Shown here piece by piece: positions 1 through 14,800 of a stretch of 64,000 nt of DNA (position 1 is its first letter; each line of letters opens with the position of its first letter). Origin of the DNA: Lamellibrachia columna (Eukaryota > Annelida > Polychaeta > Sabellida > Siboglinidae). The stretch lies in the NCBI GenBank assembly GCA_963662155.1, contig OY759267.1, positions 39,432,939-39,496,938 of the forward strand, written 5' to 3'. The position numbers and the translations under genes were made by a program. The notes beneath the pieces were generated by a model. That model saw nothing but the letters and a program-made list of their open reading frames with translations, did no database searches and had not been told where the DNA came from.

Positions 1-110
1 AAATGAATACGGTATCGTACGAAAGATGATGCACGTGTATATGGATTTGCTACTGATAGGCCCGCCACGGTTTTACTTGTTCTTGAAAAGTAGCAGCTTC
101 CCCTGTCCCA

Positions 111-392
111 AGGTACGCTTAAGCCTATCCAACTGTCCCCCTCTGTTCCGAAGTACGCTTAAGCCTATCCAACTGTCCCGCTCTGTTCCGAAGTACGCTT
201 AAGCATATCCAACTGTCCCCCTCTGTCCGGAGGTACGCTTAAGCCTATCCAACTGCCCCCCTCTGTCCGGAGGCACGCTTAAGCCTATCCAACTGTCCCC
301 TGTGTCCCGAAGTACGCTTAAGCCTATCCAACTGCCCCCCTCTGTCCCGAGGTACGCTTAAGCCTATCCAACTGCCCCCTCTGTCCCGAGGT
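111..392. repeat. Minisatellite, ~40-bp unit, about 7 copies
   Basis: Tandem units built round TACGCTTAAGCC followed by a C-rich TATCCAACTGTCCC stretch. The array ends about 25 bp before the acceptor of the first visible exon of the Lys/Glu/Ser-rich gene (AG at 416-417). The last degenerate unit reads TATGCCTAAC, which could supply the branch point. Reverse-strand ORFs across it are open only because the unit lacks stop codons. Confidence 0.9.
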
Positions 393-417
393 ATGCCTAA
401 CAACCACCAACTTCTAG

Positions 418-3400
418 AAGGCCAAGAAAGCAAAGACGAAGAAAGACAAGAAGAAGACAAAGAAGGCATCCAGCGACGAAGAAGGCAGCGATGAGGAGAA
501 AAGTGAGAGTGACGAAGAGGAATCGAGCGAAGACGAAAAAGTAGAGGACAAGACAAAGGCGAAGAAATCGAAGACGAAGAAGGAAAAGGTAATGTCGGTA
601 TTGCAAAAACACGACACTCTATGTAATATAAAGTGAGAAACGACGAACACGTTGTTAAAGTGATAGCATCCATAATAATTAGTAGAGGATTATGACCATG
701 ATTATAAACACATGAATTTAAGAATAAAACAATGTATTGTGTCAATAACTAATTAGTTAACTGTTTCAGAAAAAGTATTTTAATAGTAGATACTATATGA
801 ACGTTTGTACGTTACGTTTGTACGTTACGTTGCCAGAAGAAGGCGAAAGAATCGGACGACGAAAGTGGAGAAGAAGAAAGCAGCGAGGAGAGCAGTGAAG
901 AAGAAAGCAGCGAAGAAAGTGAAGAAAAGAGCGAAGATGAAAAGAAAGACAAGAAGGAAAAGAAAAAGAAGGAAAAAACAAAAACAAAGGTAAGGATTAA
1001 ATATATTCAACATTAAAAGTAAAACGACTTTCACTAAAAAGATAAACACTTACTGTGAGTAACGATATGAACTTTTGGCAGTATTTATTGAAACAAACAA
1101 TGACTGATTGGGATATTTATGCATATTATACGGTCATTATGTTGCCAGAAGAAGGCGAAGGTTTCGGACGAAGAAAGTGGAGAAGAAGAAAGTAGCGAGG
1201 AGAGCAGTGAAGAAGAAAGCAGCGAAGAAAGCGAAGAAAAGAGCGAAGATGAAAAGAAAGACAAGAAGGAAAAGAAAACGAAGGAGAAAACGATAAAGAA
1301 GGTATGGATTAAACAACACAACAAACATAACCTGCTTACATTCCTGTTAATGTTCTTCCCAAAGTGGCAGCGTGATAAGCAGTCCACTTTGTAATACACG
1401 TCATCATTTTGCCTGCTTCAATTCTCTACTACATTGGACATGCGTTGGTTATTACATAAATAACGAACGAGCACATGTCACCAAGTTTTTATTGATGGCG
1501 ATTTAAACAGGAAACATCAAGTTAATACGGTTAGACCAACATTGCTGAAAGTTGCATCGGTCAAAGCAAGTTGTTAATCATGATGGACTGTAATATTGTA
1601 TTGCTATTTGTATTATACTGACATATGAAGGAACACCTGTGCTACACCTGCCTACAAGCATCCAGTGTATTGCAGTACTGCAGAAACGAGCAGTTCGTTT
1701 ATTTAGTGGGACAAAATGTCTAGAGGATATAAGCACCCACTTTACACAACGGTCCATGTTTACATAAAATATCGCTAGATGCACGTGCATACATGGATTT
1801 TAAAAGAAACTACAACTTAGATCTTATTTTTATGCATTATGCAAAATCGATATACTCATCAACACAAATTATACTGTAGGCAGTGTGAATTTTTTTTATG
1901 GATTTGTAATTTATATTTTTGTGAGAGACTTGACGGGAATGGGAGGGGAGTGGAGAACGAGAGCGGGGAATGGGGGAGTGGAGACGGGCGGTGGCGACGG
2001 CAGTGAAACTGGATCACTAACGAAAAGGAAGGAAGGAAAGCATAACTCGACGACCAGTATCGGTGCCAGCCTCACTCCGGACTTCAGGGATAAAGAGGAG
2101 AGCAGCAACAACATTGTATCTGTATGATAACTGTTCTGGTCGGGGGTGAACCACAGATAAGAATCACATTTCCGTTCACCCCCTTTCAACACTCTAATGT
2201 TTACCTGTAACTGCATTTTCATGTCAAATGGTGTTGTATTTTATAATAATGGAATTCGTACTGTTTTTTGTTGGACCTAAATAATAGATTGATTGATTGA
2301 TTGGTTGACTGGTTGATTGATTGATTATATTGCCAGAAGAAGGCAAAGGATTCGGACGAAGAAAGTGGAGAAGAAGAAAGTAGCGCGGAGAGCAGTGAAG
2401 AAGAAAGCAGCGAAGAAAGCGAAGAAAAGAGCGAAGATGAAAAGAAAGACAAGAAGGAAAAGAAAAAGAAGGAGAAAACGATAAAGAAGGTATGAATTAA
2501 ATAATCAACGTAAAAAAACGACTATCACAATGTTTAGAATGCATCCAACGTATATGCTCCAAAATAAACACTACGGTTGTAACAAGGTTGGAAAAGGACA
2601 TAGGAGTTACAATTAGTGTTGACATGAAAGTTTCAGAGCAATGTGGAATTGCGGCTTCAAATGGTAATCAAATTATCGGGCAAATTAGTAGAAGTATTAC
2701 GTATAAAGAAAAAAATGTCTCATTTGTAATATTGCATACAAGTGGTAAACTAGAGAGAATAAAAAGAAGAATAACTGATTCCAGAACTGAGAGACCTTAG
2801 TTATGAACAACGCCTGGATGAGTGCGGTTTGACAATATTAAAGACCAGGAGATTAAGAGGCGTTATGACAATATTGAGAGAAATATTTTCTTTTTCAAAT
2901 TTAAAGTGAGTAGTAGAACTAGCGGACACAATGTAGCATTAGTAAAAGAACAGTGTAGATTGATATGCGGAAGTACTCATTCTCCTAGAGGACGATACAC
3001 GAATGGAACAAATGTTCTGCTGATTGTGTTATTGCAAGCAGCGTGAATGTGTCTAACAATAATGGTTACACATAATTCTCGGTAAACCTTGAAGTCCTTG
3101 TCCACGTGTCGTATAGAGCTTTAAGTGGAAATCTTGGTTAAAGGTATATCTATCCAAAAACCTTTAGATTCGTCTAAAATATATCTGGAAAATTACGTCA
3201 TTATTCCTTTCGTGTAACAGTAATACTCGCTACTCCATTTCAGAAAGCAGAAAGCGAATCTGAAGAAGAGAGTGAAGAAAGCGAGGACGAAGACTCAAAA
3301 ACAAAGGAAAAGAAAACTGCAGTGGTAAGATTTATCATGCATTAATACATTCCAGGAATTTCTCAAGCCATTTCGGTCTAACGTTTCTATTTTATCTTTA

Positions 3401-3929
3401 TCTAACAGAGAATGGCTCCAGACAACAAGTTTAACAAGTTTAATAAGTTTAATTAACATTATTCAGATTTAACAGATTTTATTCGTACTATGATGTCAAG
3501 ACATTTGAAGTATCATCTTGTATAAGTATAATAAATGTTTTTTTCAGGGTTGATGAGCGTATGGTATATATCATAAGGTATGATGCATTGATATGTTGAT
3601 ATACAAAGACTTACGTACGCAAATACCCATGCGTCATGCATACTTAAATATTGTCCAACTCATTATGCAGGCTTCTAATCTACGGCAGATTTCGAGTATT
3701 TAAGAGAATCCAGAGGAATATTATAGCTGTAACTATGCTTCTATATTACAATAATAGAAAAAGAAAACTGAGTCAGACGAGTCTGAAGAAAGCGAAAGCG
3801 AATCTGGGGAAGAAAGCGAAAGCGAGGAGGAAACTGACGATGATAAGAAGGAAAAAAAGAAAGAAAAGCCAAAAGCTGGAAAGGTTCGTTCCACATACGC
3901 GCACACGCGCGCACGCATACACTTACGTA

Positions 3930-3965
<36 letters not shown>

Positions 3966-4005
3966 CCACATCACACGCACGCGTGTGGTGTGCGCGCGTG
4001 CGTGT

Positions 4006-4069
<64 letters not shown>

Positions 4070-4684
4070 GTAAAGGTTAAACAAAAGAGAAACTTGACAA
4101 GGTAAATGTAATCATATTACTTTACCTTACCTATCCTCTTTGGGCCCCATGGCTCTTCTCCAGCTCTCTCGTGGGCCACATGTTTCGCTTCAGTCCATGT
4201 CTTCCACCCCCAGTTCTTGTCTCTCTTTTCTTAAATTTTTGCCAGGTTGTCATTGGGCGACCCACTTTCCGTTTCCCTTCAGGTGTCCATGTTAGAGCCG
4301 CCAGGTAGCGGCTGTCTTGCTTAATTGTAAGTACATGTCCGATCCAATTCCATCTTCTTATCTTGACTTCTAATCTGATTTTTTTTACCTACCATATGGC
4401 CATCTAACTTCCAGTATCCTCCGTAAACACTTGAATAGGAATGAGTCCAGTTGTCACTTTCGTTTACCGTCGACGTTTCACATTCGCACAATAACGCTGA
4501 TTTTATTATTATTGTATTGCATAATCTCAAATTAGCTCTCAATGGGCATATTTTTCAGCTCCATATTTGTTTCAGCTTCATGAAAGATGTCCTTGCTTGT
4601 TTTTCGAATTATGTTGATGATATCAACACCCCTCTTCCTCCTTGCTTATTGACGTTTGCACCATCTTGATACGCACGCACGCAT

Positions 4685-4740
<56 letters not shown>

Positions 4741-4744
4741 GCAA

Positions 4745-4825
<81 letters not shown>

Positions 4826-7467
4826 GGATGCATTGGTACATACAATTGCAAGCAAACGATAATTTCTAACAGTGGACATGTTTTTGTTTGACAGAAGGAA
4901 AAAGAAACGACGCAGAAAAAGCCAAAGAAAGATGAATCGAGCGAATCGGAAGAAGAGTCTGAAGACGAGAGCGAAGAAGACGAAAAGAAGAAGAAAAAGA
5001 CAAAGGAGGTACATTATAAAGTGAAAACGTTTCCTGAATTAATTATATATTACATAAAGTAGTTTGCGACAGAGCAGTCAGTTTCGCGTGTGTGGGGCTG
5101 ACCTTTTTTGTAGGCGCGCCCGCGGGCCCACAGTGATTGTTCATACATTAAAAAAAAAAAATTCCCCCATTCCCCCGGGGGTGGTGATATTATGAACCTA
5201 TGTGGACTGTTGGTGTACAGATTAAGTAACTCACAAATAGTACGTACAATTGCTAGCAACACTATGCGTGTTTGTAAGATTGTTACGTGATCTGTGTCAC
5301 ACATCCACCAAATACTTGTTGGGAGAGCGAAGTTGTCAGTGTCAAGGCATTGCTCGACCGATGGGCAGTGTAAGTGGTCATTAGCTCTTGCAGTGGTTGC
5401 TCTTTTGTCCCGTGTAATGCCGGGTAAAGCGGCTATTATTTCATAACGCGACCTGATTATACAAAGTGGCGTATACGTACTCATACCGTTGTGTGCCTTG
5501 TACAATATCTTTATTATTGTTTAAAAATTTAATGTCGTGACAAAAACGCTTGCACCATCTGAGCTTTGGCATCCTAGATACGTCATTATATAGTTTGGAA
5601 CGTGCAACATTCGGACACATCATAAGCAAAGCTTACTCTTCTACATGACGGTGTGAACCGCGGGGATCCCTCTGTCAGCTTAACAGCTCCGATTAGTCTC
5701 TCACGATGATTATATTATGTGAATGTATATATCAGTGTTTGGAGTCATCATTCAACGTATGTCGTTATCTATGTTGTTCGGTCAATATCTCTAGATGACA
5801 TTGCATTACGACATCATTGATTTGACTAAACACTCTAATGTACGATTACCATGCCCTGTTGTAAACAAGAAAACGAAGATATCGCAAAAAGACAAACCTG
5901 AAGCCAGAAAGAATGGCAAAACGAGAGTGGGGAAGTCCAAAGATAAAAGGAAAAAGGTGCAAAAGTAGCTAAACGTAGAAAGTGGTGCACGCATTGATTG
6001 TAGAGCGCGTAGTGTAGAATCCGTCCCGCGATTACATTAAACGTAAAAAGTTATGTACGCCTTGATTGTTTAGCGCGTGGTGTAGCATCCGTCCCGTGAT
6101 TACATTAAACGTAGATAGTGGTGTACACCTTGTTTGTGTAGCGCGTTGTGCAGTATCCGTCCCGTGATTACATTAAACGTAGAAAGTGGTGTACACATTG
6201 GTTGTTTAGCGCGTAGTGTAGCATTCGTCCCGTAATTAAATTAAACGTAGAAAGTGATGCACGCCTTGATTGTGTAGCGCCTAGTGTAGTGTCTGTCCCG
6301 TGATTACATTAAACGTAGAAAGTGATGTACGCGTTGATTGTTTAGCGCGTGGTGTAGCATCCATCCCGTGATTCCATTAAACGTAGCATCCGTCCCGTGA
6401 TTCCATTAAACGTAGAAAGTAATGTACGCGTTGATTGTGTAGCGCCTAGTGTAGTATCTGTCCCGTGATTCCATTAAACGTAGAAAGTAATGTATGCCTT
6501 GATTGTGTAGCGCCTAGTGTAGTATCTGTCCCGTGATTCCATTAAACGTAGAAAGTGATGTACGCGTTGATTGTGTAGCGCCTAGTGTAGTGTCTGTCCC
6601 GTGATTCCATTAAACGTAGAAAGTAATGTATGCCTTGATTGTGTAGCGCCTAGTGTAGTGTCTGTCCCGTGATTCCATTAAACGTAGAAAGTGATGTACG
6701 CGTTGATTGTGTAGCATCCGTCCAGTGGTTACACGTTTTCTGCGTTTCGTTGTTTTCGATGAATAGTGTATTTAGAACATGGGTGTGACCATTCACGGTT
6801 TTACGAATACACAAAAGTATAAACGTTAAAAGGGTTAGCATTTGTCTATTAATACAATTATCATGATTAATTTCTAGTACATATTGTAAATGGGTACATT
6901 AAACACGGAAACAATCTTAATAAACTGTAATAAAGTACTTGCACATTAAATCTTTAGGAACGTGTTATACACAATATAGGCCATATTGAAGGTTTGCGTC
7001 CAGCTTATATCAGGGACAGGGGTCAAATACAGGGTAATGTTTTTCCATGGCTAGATGGGATTCGTTTTTATGTTTTATTTTGTCTGAAAATGTTCTGAAA
7101 ATGTTCGGAATATGCACTCAGAATATGACAGTTATTAACCTGTAATTGTTCTCATATAGGGGAAAAGTGAATCGGAAGAAAGTGAAAGTGAAAGCGAGGA
7201 AGAGAGTGAAACAGAAACGAAGAAGGAAGTAATTCAGAAGAAAAAGGTAAAGACTAGTCTTGGTTTTTATCAAGAGTAAATGATCAACGCATACTGAATG
7301 CACATAGAAACGTTGATCGAAATTTGAACAACTGCTTTAACTTAATTTAACTGTGTTAGTATATTCATTGTAGTCGATTCTTTTCAACGTATATGCAACA
7401 TATACGTATATGTATGCACGATGTCAACGACACTATATTCGTTATAGAGAGGGAGAAAGAGAATATG

Positions 7468-7502
<35 letters not shown>

Positions 7503-8774
7503 TTGCGTGCGTGTGTATTCGTGTGTAATATCGACGTATTCATCGCTGTAATACATTATGATGTACGGTAGCCAATGTTACAGGCGGCAAGACGACATAC
7601 TGTTATCAACGTTGACATGTGGTAGGTTTGTCTTCGCCGATCTTCACCTGCTTGTCCAAGCTTCAAGGCTCACTCGAAGTATTCAGCCCCCACTAGCTTA
7701 CCTTATATCACCCCGGCGTACCCGTTATTGAAACCAGGCTTTTTCCCAGACATGGGAACCATCCCGTAAACCTGCAAGTACCAAGTCCACCTAACGCATT
7801 TTATATTTCACTGCTACTCCTGCACAACGCTTCCCATCGGATTGTGTCTTGTTGGTCTCCTACTCATTGTTTCTATTAGTGATTGAGCAATTATGAAACA
7901 TTGTCAATACTGCTATGTTGATTCAAACTTCGATGGCTGATTTAATGTTTTTGAAATGTCGACGTTAGTGAGTATCACTATGTCTTAGCAGTAATTTTGG
8001 TTGAAAAAGTTAAAAACAGATATCGTGAATATAGAATGTGTTTATTATGTTATAATACGTTTTACTGACTTGCAGGAGGCGTCTAGCAGTGAGGAGGAGG
8101 AATCGAGCGAGGAAGAATCTTCAAGCGAGGAAGATGAGAAAAAGGAAGTGAAGAAAGATGAAGAAAAGAAAGTGGAAGTAAAGAAGAAAGAAGATAAGAA
8201 AAAGGAGGAGAAGTCGTCGTCAGAAGAAGAATCTTCAGAGGAGGAATCCTCGGAGGAAGAAAGTGAAGACGAGGCACCTAAGAAAGCAAAGGAACCGGAG
8301 AAAAAAGTTGACACTAAAACGGTAAAAGAATCACTTCACAGTGCAATTTATTTAACAGTTGAGTTCATATTTTTTTCTCAAAATTCAGCGGTTTGTAAAT
8401 TTGAAACATCTTTTATACGAGACAGAACATACATAATACTAATGTAAGCCTCTTTTAACCTGTCAGACGAAAAAGGAAGAATCTTCCTCCGAAGAAGAGT
8501 CTTCAGAAGAAGAAAGTAGTGAAGAGGAATCTTCGTCAGAGGAAGAAAAGAAAGTTGCGAAAAAGGAAGACACGAAAAAAGAAGACACCAAAAAGGTAAT
8601 TGTTACGTGTTAATAAACTATGATATTTTATTCGTTCAGCCATTGAGTTTTTTTTAATTCCCTTATTCTCTTTCATGTTAAAATACTGGTATTGTATATA
8701 TTTAGGTGTGCCATGTACTGATTTCTTTCGTCGAAGGACAAAACACAATTACTCAAAATTCTATATATTTTGAG

Positions 8775-8862
<88 letters not shown>

Positions 8863-11800
8863 AGTTATAATTACTAAGATATAGTTCCCTTCATACCTAC
8901 TAGAAATGTAGGTACATCCAAAGTTGACTAATAATGTGCATCGTCAACAATGTATACGTTTCTGGGCGCTTCATATAAATGTTTTGTAATCCTGTAATTA
9001 ATTTTATACTTAAAAGTGTTATTTATTATTATTAGAATTATTGATTGATTGATTGATTGATTGAATCATTCATTCATTAATTCTTTAATTCATATGTGTA
9101 GCTAAACCCGTATATGCAAGACAGCTATATAGTATCCTTTTTGTCCACGATATTAGGTCGAAAAGAAGGAAGAGACGAAAGATGATAAAAAGAAAGAATC
9201 TTCTTCGGAGGAGGAATCTTCGTCAGAAGAAGAATCTTCGGAGGAGGAAGAAGAGAAAAAGAAAAAAGATGTAGATAAAAAGGCGTGTAAAATGTTGCTG
9301 CGGTAACAGCAAACTAATTTTCTTAAAAGAGTCCGGTGATTATAAAGTAATTATAAACTTATTCCTGAGAGAAGGAGATGAATTTGATAGAGTCGACTCT
9401 TATTGTTCTTATGAGTTTCTTTGGATGAAGTTTTTATATTGACTTTATATAGGTTTTTAGGAATATAGTGGGAACTTGTAGGAAGTCCCGCATTAAGAGA
9501 AAACGAAATATCCCCGACGTTCAAAGTACATATGAGTGATCAATGATAACTGTATGTTTCATTATTAACAACAAAGAAGTATGCGATGACGTAAATGATG
9601 ACGAAGTCGAGTGACTGTCAATAAATGGTTTGCAGGACGAGGTGAAGAAGAAAGAATCTGAATCTGAGGAATCGTCTTCAGAAGAAGAGAGTTCTTCTGA
9701 GGAAGAATCGGAAGAGGAAGCAAAGAAAGACACAAAGGTAGTGTAGGATAATGTATTCATGCGGTTTTCAACATTTTCCAGCTTTGTTTGTATTTAGTGA
9801 GAACAATTTAATATTTTGTTTATCGGCCTACACGTCCAAACATTAACACAACGTTAGACACCAGGCAAATTCAGACGTCGATAAAATCTCATCTCAAAGA
9901 AAACCAGAAGAGAATTGAAATATTAACCACACTTACGAAGTTGTTCTATTTTGGGGATTCATAAACTACATTTCAGGCGAACATGTCTTATATACAGCTG
10001 CATAACGGTTATATATGTTTGCTTGCAAAAAATATATCCAGCTTTTTCGTTAAGCCAACTTGTTTAATGTGTGTTGCTCACCGTTGGTCATATCATATTC
10101 ATGTAACCATGAATATTTATACCATGTCTAAATGTCTAAATGTTTAAATGTCTAAAAACTAAAATGTAATTTTCAGTCAGGGCGTATTTGAGGGGGGCAT
10201 TGGGCCATGCCCTACCCCTTTGGCTTTGATTTTGTAACAGCCATTACACGGAAGCATGGTAAACACTTGCCCCCCTTAGCCTCCCCTTAGCCCCCCTTAG
10301 CCTCCCCTTAGCCCCCCTTAGCCTCCTCGCCTCCCCTTAGACCCCTTGACCTCCCCTTGGCCTCCCCGTAGTCCCCATTGGCCATCCCCTTTGCGAAATC
10401 CTAGATACGCCACTATTTTCAGTAATTCATAAAATCCAGTTGAATCTTAGTTGGACGTGCAGACCACGTCTGTGAAACCATATCGAAAAATCTTTGACAC
10501 AACTGTGGTGTGTTGTTAGACGGAACCCAAGAAAGAAGACAGCAAAAAGAAGGAAGAATCTGACTCTGAATCTTCGGAAGAGGAATCGTCTTCAGAGGAG
10601 GAGGTAGAGAAGAAGACGCCAACTAAGACGGCCGAGAAGGTAACAGCATCTTGTATATGGAGGCCAATGTCGACAAATGATTATTCGATGGCTAAGCACA
10701 ATTACATTTCGCCGTCATCTAAAGACTCTTTTACTCTTGCTTGCCCACCTTAACTCCTCGGCGTGTACTATTCATTCATTTGTTGACAACTTTAACATTA
10801 CGCCGTATATTGCGATTTCGAAGTGGCCTAATCCTTTGGTTTTGACGCGACTCTGAGGTCGGGTTTCTGAGGATTTTGGCGCGATAGAAGTGTTTGTATT
10901 GGATTGTTTACATATTACATAAATGTCAACAAACAAACTACGTGCGGCTAAAATTCAACAACTCAGTGTTACTGTTTCAGTCTGAAGAAAAGAAGGAGAC
11001 CAAGAAGGAGTCCGAGTCCGAGTCCGAGTCCGAGTCCGAGGAGGAATCGTCGTCGGAAGATGAGAAAAAAGAAGACAAGACGAAGGTAGGGCTGACTTTA
11101 TGTGCAAGCGGCTGATTAATTTACAGACAGATCCTGTAATGTGTGTTTACCCTTATATTGTATAATACAATTCAATGCATATTCGTTTTGTCACTGGAGT
11201 TGTTATATTATATTCCTGCGTTATCGTCTAGTCGTCCTTGTCTAGATATATTATTCTAGTGCGATGGCTTATGTTACAGTTGCCTAGCTTAGCTTACCTA
11301 TTGTGTATTGGCTAACCACTAGTTTGAAAATCCAGCGCATGTTTATAACAATGCCTTTCCCCAAACTGTAATTTAAAGTAAGGTTAACTGCGATGCCAAC
11401 CCAGTGGTTTTGTTGTCCATTTTACCCACTGCACCGACTCACTGTAAATATCGAGTATTTCACCGTTGTAATTATAATGTTGGATTGTGGCGCCACCTAC
11501 CGCAGCAACATGTCCCTGCCTTCAGGTTGCACGCTTTTTTGCTAACCTAGGTTGGATCTAGTGAAAAGAAAGAGTCTGAATCCGAAGAAGAGTCTTCTTC
11601 CGAGGAAGAAGAAGACAAAACTACCAAGGTAGAAGATGTGAGGAACGCGGAAAAGAGATTTAGCGCCGTTATTTCGTAAACAAGATAATTCGTGTTAAAA
11701 TATTAAGTTAATGTTTTGTTCTTTCTGATGCATGACAACCTCGCCGTATTTTTTTCCATAGTTCTCTATTCGTACGCCTATTTCCCATACGTGTGTGTAC

Positions 11801-14800
11801 ATAAGTTCTAGTCGACACATCCCCTAACATACATACTGTTGGAACGCCGCCAATAATAATTCAACTAGATTTAACAAGATTAAGACAGATTGCTGTCCAA
11901 TGCAACATTTGCTTTCCATTTGCTTATCGAGAGTCCAACACTTTTTCAAACCGCCCTTATAAGATGTCAATTTTACTTTTATACATATTCATTCTGCTAG
12001 TATTTACACAATCTGTGTTTTGTTCCTTTCATTTATCGTCCTCGATCTACATTGTTCTTTTACTAATGCTACTTTGTGCCTCTATTTCTACTAGTCTATG
12101 CTTGTGTGCCTCGCATGACGCACCCGTCACATTCCTGTTCGATAACTTAGGTCGCCTCTAGCAAAAAGGGAGATACAAGTTCTGAAGAGGAATCTTCGTC
12201 TGAAGAGGAATCCGACAGCAGCGAAGAGGAAGACACGAAGAAGGTTCTAAAGCATTTCATGCAGTCCAAGTAGCGAATACAACGCGCATAAATACATGTA
12301 TTCTTATAGGCTCTGTTGTTGCAAGCATGCACGAGACCGTTGCTATTCCCATAGCCCGTAGCATGCTTGATTTAATTCGTAATATATTAACCTTGATAAT
12401 GCCCCGGAATTAAACACGTTTGCATAAGGATTATAATATAACGTTCGAATTCTCAACTAGGCCTACATTCTGAACGTACAAGCGCCATGCCATCACTGCT
12501 GCCAGGGTGCCAAAGTTGTAAGCTCTCCCGAATTGCCCTGCGTGTCAAACAAATTATTGTTGTTGTTTGTTGAACGTTCAGACCGCCCTTTTGGTGGGCG
12601 TGGTCGACTTCAACGTGTTCGTCTGAAAGCAGTCTTAGCTGGGTGTTTAATAGTTCTGACAAACATAAAACGACTGTCTTCGTTGAATGGCAAACCAAAA
12701 TTCCGCGTCTTTTATGTTGACCACTGTTCTCCAGTCAGCTCCAAGGGATTGTATTTTGAAGAACAGAGTCACTCGTTGCCTAGTTGTGTTTAAATATGCA
12801 TATTTTGTTATCAATTATGTATTGACCCTGGTTATAAAATGTTAAACATCGCTTTCCGTCTGGACATCGAGGCATGAATAAACTAGAGGGGGCTGGTTAG
12901 TTGAGTCTTTTCCGCAATCGTATAATTATAGTAGACTGTTTACTACTAATACTTACAACACTGTACATGGAAAGAGTGCTTTTATTGAACTGCCATATGC
13001 ATCGAGTGTAGGGCAACTGGTTAATTTCGCGCACTTCTACTTGTATTAATAAGTCGCGCGACACTTGGGAGGCCTACGCAGCAACGCATCATTGCCCTAT
13101 TTATTCCAACGACAAAAATGTTTTTGCCACATATATTGGTACAGCGATAACATTTCTTCGTTGTCCTGTTTAAATAAATATGTATTTAACTAATCATAGA
13201 GTTATTTTTTTTTAATAAATAAACAAGTTTTGCATTTCTTTTGTAAGCAATTTCAATGACAGTAAATTGTTCTGCGAGCGTCTTGTTTCAACGAAATATA
13301 ATGTCCTTTCAGCTGACACAAACATCAACATACATTAATTATGTGCTTCAATATATTTTGATGCGACGTTGTTGATCAGACTGTGCCATATACTTTCGTG
13401 CGAGCAGATGTTCATAATGTGTTGAAAATAACTTGTGGATGTTTTGCTGTGTGGGTTCAATGCGTTGTTGAGCCTGTTGCTGCGGCATTCTTCCACGAAT
13501 TCTTTCTGAGGTGAAAACATCGATTCTTCTGTTGATATAATTGCAAGGTGGAGACAAAACCTGCAGCTAAGAAAGACGAAAAAGGGAACGCAGCCAATGA
13601 GTCTGAGTCAGAATCTTCATCAGAAGAGGAATCGGAATCGGAAGATGAATCCAAAGAGACAAAGAAGAAGGATGAAAAGGAAGTAAAGAAGGTAATTAAC
13701 TGTGTTTTAACGTATTGGTAAGGTTCGTAAAAATAGAAAATTGGACTTAGAATGTTGCACTGTGATACAGTGTAATCATCTGCTTAATACTTTTCAACAA
13801 CAGTATCAATGCCAATGACATACAAAATGAACATTATTTAATATTTTTATTTATAGCTGAAATAGACAGTCGTGTTTTGTGGTCTGTTTGGTCAAACTTG
13901 TGGGTTGTGCGAGGTTTAATACCTCACAACAACACAGTCTCCTGCGTGCTCGCGCTCTGTGGTGTTGTGGCAGAGCCTTCTGGTTGGGATTCGGGCGAAA
14001 TAGGGCAGGTTCATCTGCCTCTTTGGGATCTGCCTCTTTGGCGTATACCTCTTTGGCAACAACATGTGACAATACATTTTCCAGAAGAGATCCTTACGCA
14101 TAGTGATGACAGGTTTTAACAGTCATGTCAGCAATTGTGCATTTATAACCATGTAATATTGTATACATCACAATTCTTGTTATGCGTTGTAAACGGTTAC
14201 TTATTCTCTGTAATATAATGGAATAACACTACTTAACAATTATACCTTACTCCTCTGCACTCCAACTGGTAGGCCTACATTTTGGCCGAAACATCACTTT
14301 TCAAAGCACTTCATGTTTGGTTGGTTTTATCCTAACTTTCCATGTGGTTTCAAACTTCCTCATTTCTTCGGCAAATGGCTTGTTCCAACTATTTCTTGGT
14401 CTTCTTGGTTTTCTGTTCCCCTGTGGGTTCAGTTCCAAGACCTGCCGTGTAACATTGGTATGTTCTTGTCGAGGGTGTGTCCTGTTCAAGTCCATTTTCT
14501 TTTTTTAATATCTTGCCTGATGCTATGTTCATGAGCTCTGTGTTCGTGAAACTTTCAGGATGTATCGGAAATATTTGTTTATGGAAATATTTGTTTATGA
14601 AGGTTTCGATTTGTATGGTAGTTGTCTTAGTTATTCTACAGGTTTCATAGCCACATACCAGAACACTTTTCGCATTGAAGATTAAAATTGTATTTCTTGT
14701 TGAGAAAGATGCTGTATTTCACAACGTTTTTATTTTGATGAATAAAGGATAACACCATGTTAAAAATAATATTCGGCAACAGTGTTGTTCCAGCTAGTAT

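Noticed and set aside
111..392. Possible CRISPR-like array (regular repeats)
   Set aside because: Eukaryotic sequence; units are contiguous with no unique spacers. The same holds for the arrays at 5965, 28395 and 40021.
245..745. 166-codon reverse ORF at the window start
   Set aside because: Half is minisatellite and half is the antisense of the acidic exon 418-588, whose GA-rich codons leave the reverse frame free of stops.
4609..5014. Reverse ORFs made of CVRA/CVCV repeats
   Set aside because: They are translations of (ACGC)n and (AC)n microsatellites; all frames are open by composition.
5050..5505. 151-codon reverse ORF in an acidic-gene intron
   Set aside because: No family motif, no splice partners; starts in ordinary intron sequence.
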